In this document: piece after piece, positions 9,755-21,700 of the stretch
Position numbering within the stretch: position 1 is the stretch's first letter
Layout: the number at the start of each line of letters is the position of its first letter
Assembly: GCA_000934455.1 (NCBI GenBank)
Contig: KN890584.1
Location: 1-25,973 of the forward strand
Origin: Apostichopus parvimensis
Lineage: Eukaryota > Echinodermata > Holothuroidea > Aspidochirotida > Stichopodidae
DNA length: 25,973 nucleotides
Direction: 5' to 3'
Made by a program: the position numbers and the translations under genes
Notes under the pieces: model-generated
Seen by the model: the letters and a program-made list of their open reading frames with translations, nothing else
Told to the model about the DNA's origin: nothing
Databases searched by the model: none

Positions 9755-12700
9755 CTGTGGAGAGGGTCAAAGGGTGATCAACAAAAGTAAACCAATTGAA
9801 AGCCATCCTCTGCACATACGGCAGTATGGAGAATCGAATGTATGAACTCTATGTTGATTTAATACATGTTAGTGTAAGATCTTCATGAGGACTAACCATT
9901 CTGAACCAAAAATCCAATATTATTGCTATTCATCCATATTTGACATTGGTCCTTCCACCCCCTTCCTTGCCCCCTTTCTGCCTCCCCCAGCTACCAGATA
10001 TGGATAATGAAATCAGATCTTCCGACAATGTCAACACAAAACCATGTTGTTGCCACCTCACTGTTTGTATCCAAGGACATAGCAAATTATATAGCAATAA
10101 CGCTGAACTCTACCCGCCGTACATGGAGCAAATTCAAGTGACGTTCGCAATCGAGGATAATGTACACTATTTAGAAAAGTTCCCATCCTCTCTCTCAACC
10201 TCTCCTAAATATCTAAATACACAAAGTCCACCATTCTTTCATTTCCTTCTGACTTCTTGAATGTCCATCTAGTTTTTTTTGTCGTACGTGGTGACCATCG
10301 AAAAGTCACTTCCATCCAAAGTATACTCACATTATCCTCTTATGTCGGCTAGGGGTGCAGGAAGTTTTCCGAGATCGGGTATGGGGGGGTGGGAGGGAGG
10401 GTGGGTTCGAGATTGAGAAGAGGTCTTTGCACCACTATTGCTGTTTAGAAGTTTGCAAACAAACATGAGACGACTCACCTCATTACTCCTAAAACTTCTT
10501 CCTTGCATACCATGTTTGTAGAATGCTAGCACACTATCCTGTAACACTACCAAGTTCTCCACCTGGAAATCAAAATGAAGCTCCGTTGCCAACCTCCTGC
10601 AGGGTTTAGGTCGACCGTTGAGGTTGACCACTTTGACGTCACCTGGAAGTCAAGAAATACAAAGATAATTTAGAGGCTTGGATGACACAGTCTTTATCAA
10701 AACTACAACCTGTGTGTGTAACAAGGATGACGACCATTGTCCAGGTTTTGAGGTATGTATGAGGTATGCATGAGGAACCATTTTGAGGTATGTATGAAGT
10801 GTTTCATGGTTTAAGGCTCCACAGCATATAGAGTATCTTAGAAATGGTTGGCAATGTTTAGACTCGAAAAGGTCCCTTGCAGTACAAGTTTGCTTTGGCA
10901 GGGAGGACGATGGGTTGATAAAGTCATTTCATAACAACTAGAGGAACAGTTTGTCATGTTTGATGTAGAAGCTCACTGATTCAAAGCTAATACAGATAAC
11001 ATAGGCTAACTTGATAATTTGCCTCAGATGATGATCAGATTACGATTGAAAACACCAGGAAATCTTCTTAGATGTATCCTTTGTAAGCATTCACTTAAAT
11101 TTTGTTCACAGCTTTCTCTATAACCTTACACAGCAGGCATACTAACACTAATTGTGAACTGGTATGAGACACACACATGTGTGTGTAAAGTTACATGTGT
11201 CACAGAATGGATAAGCAACTGATTTGAGACAGACATGTGACTTACACACGCCACTAAACCAACAAGAAACATGACTGGCATGTGACTGATGCGTGAGACA
11301 CACATGTGTGTAAGTTACATGTGACACAGAATGGATAAGCAACTGATATGAGACAGACATGTGACTTACACACGCCACTAAACCAACAAGAAACAAGACT
11401 GACATGTGACTGATGTGTGAGACACACATGTGTGTGTAAGTTACATGTGACACTGAATGGATTAGCAACAGATGTGAGACTGACGAAATTGTTTAAGTGG
11501 GGGTGTTAAAGTGAAATGGTTTTCACCAAATTATTTTAAAAATTAATCAAAAGATAGAATAGTCACTTACTGCCGAAGCAGACCAGAACGGTATCTCTCT
11601 CCAGCTGGGAGACGGCCACCACCTCTAAGAGCTTCTCCTCTGGAGGGTGTTCAATGAACCAACTGGACGTTGAGTTGAGATTGATGAAATCAAACGATAG
11701 ATGCTTCCTGTCACGCCTAACAGAGAAATCAAAAATAATATCCCATCAGTCACAGACTGCACTTAAATCAATCCACAATGGACTTAGATGAAAGGCAAAC
11801 ACTGACAATTAAAGACTATTGGGAGTTAGACGCCAGAAATTAAACCAGTTTATGTCACAGTAGCGAACCCTGCACTCTACCAACTCAGCTGCCCCAGATC
11901 TAAGTTTGGAGCTATCCATCTTCTCAGTTTGCAATGAGCGCTAGTCAGTGACAGCCTCTAAACTCAGTGAGTGCCTCTAAACTTGTATAATGTTGGTAAA
12001 CTGTATTTGAAAGTGGAGTATTTTCTCTTTTGGCACCAACTTATATGTCACTTTCTTCTTTGTAAAGTGAACTTTGTCTACAATTCCATAGTCAGCTTAT
12101 AATTTATCCTCCATAAAATAGAATAAATTTAACAGACTTTAACAGAGTAGGGGATTCTAATGAATGTGGTATCACAGAATTGTCATTTCCACAGTCACGC
12201 CAATACACAACATACTAGTGTCTAGGGGCTAGCCACTCACTGACAGCAAAGGAATCACAGTTTGTAGATATCTCTACTAATTCTGTACAGCACAGAGTTC
12301 TCTTTCATCCCAAAGTCTATTCAACCTTTTTTTTTGGCTTTGTACATCATATCATAAATGATTCAGCCATATTAACTGTTTCATTCAAAATCTTCTTCCA
12401 AAGTTCAAAAGTAAGCGAAAAAAGTTAAAACTATAGATGTGGGATGATGATTCTGAGACATATTTATACTATAAATTAGGTCTATAAAAGAAGCTCTAAA
12501 TGAAAGGTTTTGGCTAATAAATACTTTGTGTGAGGTTCAAAAGGGGAGGGGTACATCTGTAGTGTGGTCCTCCCTTCCCCCCACCCCCCAACTGACAATC
12601 AGGGGGTGGGGTGCCATGCTACTGCATGCACTTAAACTACAAGCAAAATCATCCCAATTTAAATGATTGACAGATGTAGACTTCACACAAGCTTCTAAAT

Positions 12701-15700
12701 TACAACACTCTTCGGCTTTTTGAATTGACAACATTACTTACAATGTTCAAAAGTTTGTATTAATATTGATCATACAAATAATTCTTACCCTCTTGCAACT
12801 CCAACGCAAACGATCGGTAAGTCCGCATCGGGTCGGACTAGCATCTCAAAAACTTTCAAATCAGCTGGCAATGTGCACTCAAAGACCTGTTGGGTACACG
12901 GATGGAAATAAAATGAAATCCATCAAAACACTGAGATACCAAGTAGTTGCCCCCCTCCTCCTCCCCCTCCCCCAAAATACTTTAAAAACAGTTGGCTTAG
13001 ATACAGAACAAAAGGTGTTGAAACATTTCATTGCACTCAAAGACCTGTTGGGTACACGGATGGAAATAAAATGGAATCCATCAAAACATTGGCTAGAGAC
13101 TGAGATACCAAGTGGTTGCCCCCCTCCCCTCCTCCTCCTCCTCCTCCCCTTCCCCCTAAATACTTTAAACTTTTGGCTTAGATACAGAACAAGAGGTGTT
13201 GAAACATTTCATATCACCGATAAAAACTTTAAGAGCCTCATCAAATTACAGTAAATATGGCACATAAATTAACAGAGTGGTCTGTTTGTCCAAAAATCAC
13301 ATCATCAACCTCTATTTATTCTTTCTTTTTTTTCTTTTTCTTTTTTGAGACTATTGTATTTCTGAGAGGACTAAAAGAAAGTTTTGAGCCTCCAGACCAA
13401 TGGAAAGAGTTTTAAAATAAGTTTCACCAGGTAAATAATATGTAAGCAGAAAATCTATAGAATTCCTGCCCCATTTTTAAGATGCTATTTGAACATAAAT
13501 CTCAAACTAGGCAATAAATAATAACACGGAAGAAAGATAAAAAAAGAAGAAACATCAAGTCAAAATTGTAAGACAATATTATCTTGAGTTCTCAACGATT
13601 ATTCAAAATGGTCTTCATCAAAAGAACAGGCGCTGCAAAATATAAAACCTGTACATAAATCTAAATCATCTCATCTCAGGTTGAAAGAAGACACCTCCTC
13701 TCTTGACATTTTCTTTGGACACAGTTTTGCAATACTGCCACCCAGTAAATTATGACACACCCAAAGTATATCTCTGTTTTGTATCCATTGAAAAAACACA
13801 TTTTCTTGGACTTTTGTCAGTTAGCTTACAAGTTACATGATGGCAATGACCGTGCAAAATCACATAAAAAGGACAACGGAAGGTGGTACAAATTTTACTT
13901 ATAATTCCATTCATTATCACTTCATCTTTTTGAAAATGAATTTTGTTCAATGTATCCCTGATGAAAAAGCAAGGGCTATGTACTAGCTAACATCTGAGGC
14001 CTAGAGGCACAGCACATTCACTTTGGTATCCGATACATTATGCTACGATTTGTATTATGGCCAAAACGTCAATCAAAGTTAACACAGAAACCAAAACTCT
14101 CAGTAGGAGGAAGATTTGACATCTATGAATGACGTAAAGGTTTAATTTCTAATGTAAAACTCTACCACTTTATATATTTAGCTGGACCTTGAACATCCCT
14201 ACACTTAAAGATGAAGATTAGATGCCACTTAAGAGGGCAAATCAAGAGTGTGTCGACCATGAATTCTGTGAACAATTCATGAAATCTTATCGGCCAAGTT
14301 GTTTTTAATCTGTGAGCTGTGATTCCAGATGGAACACAAGACGGAAAAACAGAAATCGCAGCTTCTTACCTTGACCTGTAGAAACTTGTTCATTGGTTCG
14401 TACCACTGTAGTAAGACTACACCACTGGGAACAGCTCCACACAAGTACTTATGACCATTATAAGGGTTTAAAACTGTTGTGAAAGATGAAAACAGATCAA
14501 ATATAGCTGACCAAATGATCTCACTAATAGGAAATACTCATACAGGAAATAGGAGATTGCAGACGGGGCAGGATGTTGAAGAGTGGAAACGAGGGGAAGG
14601 GTAGGGATGGGACCAATGGGAGAGAAAAAGTCCAGACGAGGTATGGGGGGGGGGAGGTCGGAAAACTTATGACTTTGTGGGGGTTTTCCTCAATATTTTT
14701 TTTTGGCACTTATAAAGCCACAGTTGAGAGACAAGTACAACATTGTCTGATAAACTGATTTTTTCCCCCCTTTCTTATATGCTAGCTAAGTGTCTCCACA
14801 AAACTATATGCATATTGCACACATATTTATTTGATTATTGTCACTTTATTTCTAAATAGGATGCCTATATCACAGAGTACTGATATTACAAGGACCAAAA
14901 TGTCAGGAAATATGGGATATATTTCTTAAATATCTGCAAGTGTTGTACATCCAAAGTCTTCAAGAATATCCAGAAACTTCATTCTGCTGTTTCTTCCCTG
15001 TGCTTAGGTTTTCTCTCCTCCCCTTCTCCTCTCCCCATCCCCCTCTTTCTCCCCATCCCCCTCTTTTTCCCCATCCCCCTCCCCTCCCCCATTCTTTCTT
15101 CTCTCTTCATCTGCTGTAAAGGATGGACATATGCGGACAAGCTTAAGATTGCTTCGTTCCAGCTCGTTTCGTTCTATTCTTGGAATTGACCGGAATCGAA
15201 AGCATTCTGTGGGACTAACCTATGCAGCATCTGGTGCAACCCTTGGTGTCGGGTACTTTATGACTAAGAGCAAACTTCCTGGGGACCAGCTTGTCCGGTA
15301 TCCTCTGCAGCTTCTCCCCAAACCTGCTGGGCATGTGGAACCTGTGAGGGTTCTTATCAATGATGGCCAGTAGGTTGTGCTGGTACAGGTTACTCTTGCC
15401 TGAGAATTGAATGAATAGATGGAAATTAATGAGTCAAATATGAGTCGAAGCTACAGTTATTAATTATTACCTCTGGAAATTAACTTAAACAAGTGATGTT
15501 GCTCAATGCTGATCAGAGGGGGTCGAGTCGCCCGGAAGTTAAACAATAAAAACAACTGTCGACAACCAACCCAACAGAAACAGAAAAGAAAATATGATGT
15601 GAAGTCCCTAGATGTCCACCGTAATATCCCAGAAATCATCAAAGACCAACGATGATGACTTTTTTCTTCAAAAACCATAATTTTCTGATGAATCAAAATT

Positions 15701-18700
15701 CCAATTAAAAAGGTTCAAATTAAACATAAATAGCACACAGTAATCGATAGGAATGGATTCTGTTATCCAGTCTTAACATTTACAAATGAAAGTAGTACAC
15801 CAAAATAAAGAAGAACAGAACAGCGTCAAAATATGACGCAAAAAACAAAACAAAAACAAAAATGGCAGGTGAACATGGCTAACTAGGATGCCAAAATATG
15901 TATCAATCCAATATATTTAATGGCTTCCCTTAATACATGACAAATCTTACCTATCTTCAACTTAAAAGAGTGGTGTAGCTGCTTTGACTAAAACAAAAGC
16001 ATCAATAATTTGTGAAATTATACATAAATGGATGACAGCTTCAAGCGAAGAAAGGACCATTGTGTGCCATTGATCTTCAACTTGTCATAATGTTAAGCAG
16101 CTGTATGTGTTCCACTACATGTAGCTTTTAAACATCTAACGCTTTGTCACCAGATTTATGTCTGTAACTAATTCATTGGGCGCAGTATCTAACTGCAGCA
16201 GCCTGGAGGGATTGTCTCTGGGATAGGTTATCATTCACCCGGGGTAACATATCGTCTGTAAAGTGCTTTGAGACCTATTGCTGGTATAAAGCGCTATATA
16301 AAAGTGGAATATTATTAATATTATTATTATTAACAGATGCCATGTCTCCTATTAGAGCTACCAGGTCCTATTTCTTGCCCAGGAGTTGCAAACGAGCTGT
16401 GGCTATAATGGCAGTAATATTGAAGACTGACCCACCTCTTATATGCAAAGTAGTAGTCTAGCCTATATATATGGTTCAACTGTTTTGAGGTACTGTGTAC
16501 CACGGCTAGGTGTTGAAGCTTGCTTTGAAAAGGAATCAGATTGTCAAAACAATTCAAAATCTAATCTGAAATTAAAGTTCACAAAGTTGAAGAATTAATT
16601 TTTTAAGATAATATTTGTATATGTATGCCAGATGCAGGGGGAAACTATCCCATTAGTAAATACCACCAGCTGTTTTGAAATGAAATTTGCAATGCAGAAT
16701 AATAAAGTCATGATTGAGCTAAATTGTGTGGGCTGATATAGTCCAAATAAATTTCAACGGATGTATATGGTGATAATGTAAATAGTTGCATATATATCCT
16801 CTTTCTCAGTTTCTCTCTTCCAATTAAATGGATTTCATTGTGATTTGTGCATCGACTTTTCTAAATCAAACAAAATGGAAGACATTGTGGGTGTTCTGAA
16901 ACATGTAAGCTTTGGTAAGCCATGTCTCAATAAGGCTGGTGTGTGACTAAATTAATAGTTGACGATGGTGTGTGGGTGCAGAAAGCTGCCATTAATCTTT
17001 AATGATTGCTTCTTGTAATAAATTAGAGGTGAGGTTAGTCTACCATCCAATCAGGAACTAGAAAACCATCACCACATAAGAAGCTACTTTGTTCGTTACT
17101 CATTAAAGCCATGGGATATTTTCCACCAACTTAAAAGAGAAAGATTTAATGTCTTACCTAAACTATGCTTTGCCACCCAAAGTTACTACCATTTATAGTT
17201 AACAGTTTTGCATTTTCCTTTTAAGATCTTAATCATGAGGTTCTAAGAAAGCTACTGAGAAGTGATTGTAAGGACATGAGCAATGACAGAGTGTATTTCA
17301 TGTAGGATCGCATCTTGAAAGGCAGAAGTGATTGTAAGGGTGTGAGCAATGACAGTGTGTATCTCATGTAGGATCGCATCTTGAAGTGATTGTAAGGGCG
17401 TGAGCAATGACAGTGTGTATTTCATGTAGGATCGCATCTTGACTGGCAGAAGTGATTGTAAGGGCGTGAGCAATGACAGTGTGTATTTCATGTAGGAATG
17501 CATCTTGAATGGCAGAAGTGATTGTAAGGGTGTGAGCAATGACAGTGTGTATCTCAAGTAGGATAGGCATCTTGACTGGCAGAAGTAATTATAAGGGTGT
17601 GAGCAATGACAGTGCTTGTCTCATGTAGGATTGCATCTTGACTGGCAGAAGTGATTGTAAGGGTGTGAGCAATGACAGTGTGTATTTCATGTACGATTGC
17701 ATCTTGACTGGCAGAAGTGATTATAAGGGTGTGAGCAATGACAGTGCTTGTCTCATGTAGGATTGCATCTTGATGGGCAGAAGTGATTGTAAATTTAATT
17801 ACAAAAACATCCTCTGGGATGGAAACAAATCTTGTTCTTAGCATTAGGTTTAGCTTGTTCAATATGAAACTTACCTTCTTTGAATTAAAAGTGACAGACA
17901 ATAACACCAAATAAAAAATGTACACAGTCCCACCACCAATATTTGTAACCTACTGTGAAAATTCACCTTATTGTCATATATCTGACAGAAAGTGCATTTT
18001 CATTGACAAAATAATCCACTACCTTTACATCTTTCTCCCAGGATGTGGATAACTGTGTGAAAAACTGGCTTTTCAATTGAAAGATTTGAGCTAAACTGCT
18101 TTAGACTGATCTGATTTCCCCATGCTCAATTAATTTATCAATCATTTAAAACAATAACTAGTTTGACCATTCCCTCCACAAATGTTAAGACTTGCACATT
18201 TTAATCAAAAGTCTAAACCCTGTTATTGTTTTATACTCAACTTTTACACCTGGGTCCCCACGTTTCCCACACAAACCCCCCCCCCCCCCTTCTGAAACAC
18301 AAAACCACTGATGTCTAGTTGGTATTATGCCTTTCAAACCAAAAACAAAATCTTTTGATGTCAACACAAATCTTAGAGCTATCATCAATACTAATAACTA
18401 CTAATCTATTTTATTGATGTGAAAAGAAATGTTCCTTCTCTTAGCGACAGCAGAAAAAAAATGGCATGCATGAAAAAGAAATCGAGCGAAGGCATCGGTC
18501 AGTACGAATGTCATAGAAAAGATGAAAGTACCTGGTTTATTATTTGATAGATTGACTAATTGCTCCGGTTCTAACAGGAAAGAGAAGAGATATCTCAAAC
18601 TTTCTCAAGAAAAGTAAAAACTTTTTTAATGATCATCAATTGTCCAAATCATATACATACATATCTATAAATATGGCCCTGACATAAACCAATGTGAGTA

Positions 18701-21700
18701 AAGAGTGGAGAACTCTCTCCCCTGGCATATTTTCAAATCTGGCAAAAAACACTTTTGCCTCAAAAAGAAGAAAAATGTTGCTTTTGGTATCTGACTACCC
18801 AACGTTGTTTTATACATTCTCAGATCTGTCACTGTACACACCAGAATGTTGTATCGCTGCCATGTGTGCCCCGATAACAGTTAGTAATAATAATCATAAT
18901 AAATTACATTTATATAGCGCTTAATACAGCGTTTCAAAGCGCTTAAACAGTTTTGAATCTTTCAAAGTCACTCGGAGTGTTTTCATTTTGCATTTGCTTC
19001 GTGCATTTGCTTCGTGTTAGCTTAGTGAACTCAATTATAGTGGGAGCTATACTACTGCCCATTTCATGTTACATTAGGTCGTGTATATGCAAACAGCTTC
19101 CATGAGTACTAGTCAAGCACGAGTCTCGTTTCATCCCACTTTTCTTGCTTCCTCACAATGGTCACTTAAATAATTCCCATCTAATGACTAGGAGAGAGGG
19201 AGAGACTCTGCAACCTCTGTCTACATTTTCTGTTGCTAAGGGAGATGAAGATTATCCCATGCAGCTGAACCATAGTTGCTTTCAATATCTCCTCTTATGG
19301 TAAATCCCCAAACTAGATACTTTACTTAAAGAACAAAGGTAAAATGCATAAAGGGGGTCCACAGACTGCAAAACAATTGCCATCTTTGGAAATCACCTCA
19401 ATACTTAAGAGCAAAAACCTTTATACAGGTTGATAAATTTAAGTGACACCCCCCCCCCCACTTCCTTCCCCAAAAGGCCAGAAAACCAACAAGGAGAGAG
19501 GCAGAGGAAGGACACAATGACTGTCTTCTGACAAACACTCTTCATCACATCAATCCAAATCCACTGCATACCTGGTATACAAATCCTTTTACAAGCTGAC
19601 ATTGGCACCGAGCACTTACTCCCTTACTTTACAATCGTGGTGCCTTTCTTAGTTGCTTTACTGAGTTTTGCTCACAGCTTTTACTCATCAATATATGTCG
19701 TCTGTTCCTTTCAGCATATATGCCAAATCAAATGAAGTATTGAAGGTTACTGTTGTCCATACCTGATAACGACATCATGATATTGTTGATGACATAAATC
19801 CAGGTCGTTCTTCTTTGAAATATCTGGTCCATGACTCCCTCGTGGATCTGTGCCGTGTTCAGCGAGTAGATCCCCTCCTCACACCCCAACAATATAATTT
19901 GATCTGAAAAATTGAAGAGCAGACGAGTGAATCTTCACCATGCCGATAAAAGAGGAACAACTAAACAGGACCTAGAAAACGTCTTAGTGAGCAACATGTA
20001 AAGTACAGACGTACCATCTACAACCCATTCACGGAGTGGACTACAACACCCGAGGCCCGGAACACACTCTAGCGATTATATACACCTTCAGACCCATCAC
20101 TTCAATGAAAGGTCAAAGTATCATAGAATGATACAGGTGGTCATTGTGTGTGCTCTCCACACTACTGCAGCATACAAGTGCGGCAGAGGCACGATCAGTG
20201 CAGGTAACCAAAATGCTATATGCAGGATTTAAATATCAATGCATTGTGACCAGTTGAAATGTGCCATAAATTGCACAGATAAGGCCCACTACTTTAGTTC
20301 TAGTTGGATTCATCACCACCCCTCCACCCAATGATTTAAATAGTATAAGGTTAATAAAGACACTGACCCCAGACAAAAACATACATAATAGTTGCTACCC
20401 CTTCTAGCCTCAAATATACTTCCCAATCAAGTAGACCTCTTGCAGAAAACTAAGTGTTTTTTTACTTCATGCAGTAACTGGTCATACATTAACATAAAAG
20501 ACTGACATTGAAGACCTGGAGGTATGTCAAAAGTTTGACAGGAGGAAACAAGAGTTTACCTTGTATGAACACTGCAGTAACTTGATTTGCTTTCTTATCA
20601 TGTTTCAAATACCAACAGTTTATAGAGGCAAATGTTCCCTTGAATGTTACTCTTTAATCCTCACTCACTAGAGTACAATTACAGATTTAACAGTAGCATC
20701 TTTTGCCTGGAGTCTTATATGCAAAGTAAGGTACATCAGCTTTTATAATGTTGGTGGTTGCATTGACCATGCAGCTTTAAATATCTACACAGATATTAAA
20801 GTTGGAACTATCAACGTTAAGTTTCAACTATTGACTTAATGCATCTACTTGTGTCACATTTGCCTGACCACAACTTTACCTCTCGTCTCGGGATGGACCC
20901 AGCTTGCAGAACAATAGATGATCAATGGACATTCATTGAAAACCTTGGAAAATCCAGCTCCCATCTGACAAACAGATTGAAAAACACAGTTGAGAAACAA
21001 TTGCATAGGTTTAATGATGACACAGGATATGATAATTTGATTTGGACTAGGGTATTTAATCAGGCAAACTGGTAAGAGTCCTTCAACAAAAACAATTAAT
21101 TAACTTCTTCATTTTCCTCCCTATTAATTATAGAATACAAAACTGGGCAAACCAGAATAGGCAGATGTTGTACTACAACTATCTGCAGGAAATTGACGTT
21201 GAATAAATATTTGATTACATTCGAGGTTTCTCTGATCGCGGCGGGTACATTAGCCTCATTGATAAATGACAATTCAGTGTGTTTGTACGTTGTTGACCAT
21301 AACAGAGTGCTGATAAGATAAAGATGGCCCTGTCAACCATCAGGCTAAGGATAGATGTAGACTGACTTGGCTGTGAACAGACAGCCAAATATCCAACTCT
21401 GATTGGCCATAATAAACCATACTATGGATATCATCATTGTCTCTCGGTAAGCTTTCCTGACGACAACAGTATTTATATTTTGGTGTATTTCACTTCTGTA
21501 CAGACTAACAAAATGTTTTGCAAAATGACAACAAGTCAGTTTTAATCATGAAATAAATCTTACCTTAGTTTTACAAAACAAAGACCATCATGTGACCACA
21601 AAAAATTTTCAACAACTTGATCTAGGTATCAATCACTATGTTAGAAAATATTAACACCATTGGTATGGCTTTCCAATAAACAAAAATCAACTGCAGCATT

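Larger units (their letters stand above)
15400..19762 (-). other. MAP4K intron, 4363 bp, repeat-rich
   Basis: Phase 1 intron, donor GTATGG, acceptor AATTCTCAG. It is the longest intron in the window and carries the SINE/LINE tails at 16150-16333 and 18882-18950, the 66-bp minisatellite at 17261-17793, and C-runs at 18276-18289 and 19449-19459. The coding sequence on either side joins without a gap against the CNH domain, so no exon is expected inside. Confidence 0.85.

Noticed and set aside
9940..10260. 106-codon plus-strand open frame in the last intron
   Set aside because: Low-complexity proline start, no domain, and located within a well-defined intron of the opposite strand.
11148..11468. 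106-codon minus-strand open frame with repeated SHVTYTH-like peptide
   Set aside because: Comes from the 124-bp intronic minisatellite; no independent support.
12766..13254. 162-codon plus-strand open frame, longest plus-strand frame here
   Set aside because: It runs antisense through an exon and then both units of the tandem duplication, so its length and internal repeat are by-products of that duplication.
15131..15373. 80-codon plus-strand open frame
   Set aside because: It is antisense to the CNH exon at 15220-15399, which has homology, splice sites and correct phase on the minus strand.
17261..17793. CRISPR-like array
   Set aside because: Units are contiguous 66-bp tandem copies without unique spacers, and the host is a eukaryote.
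17252..17925. Overlapping minus-strand open frames with a 22-residue repeat
   Set aside because: They are produced by a 66-bp minisatellite inside an intron and are open in more than one frame, so they are not treated as a protein gene.
20839..21075. 78-codon plus-strand open frame
   Set aside because: Antisense shadow of the exon at 20880-20964; no known domain.
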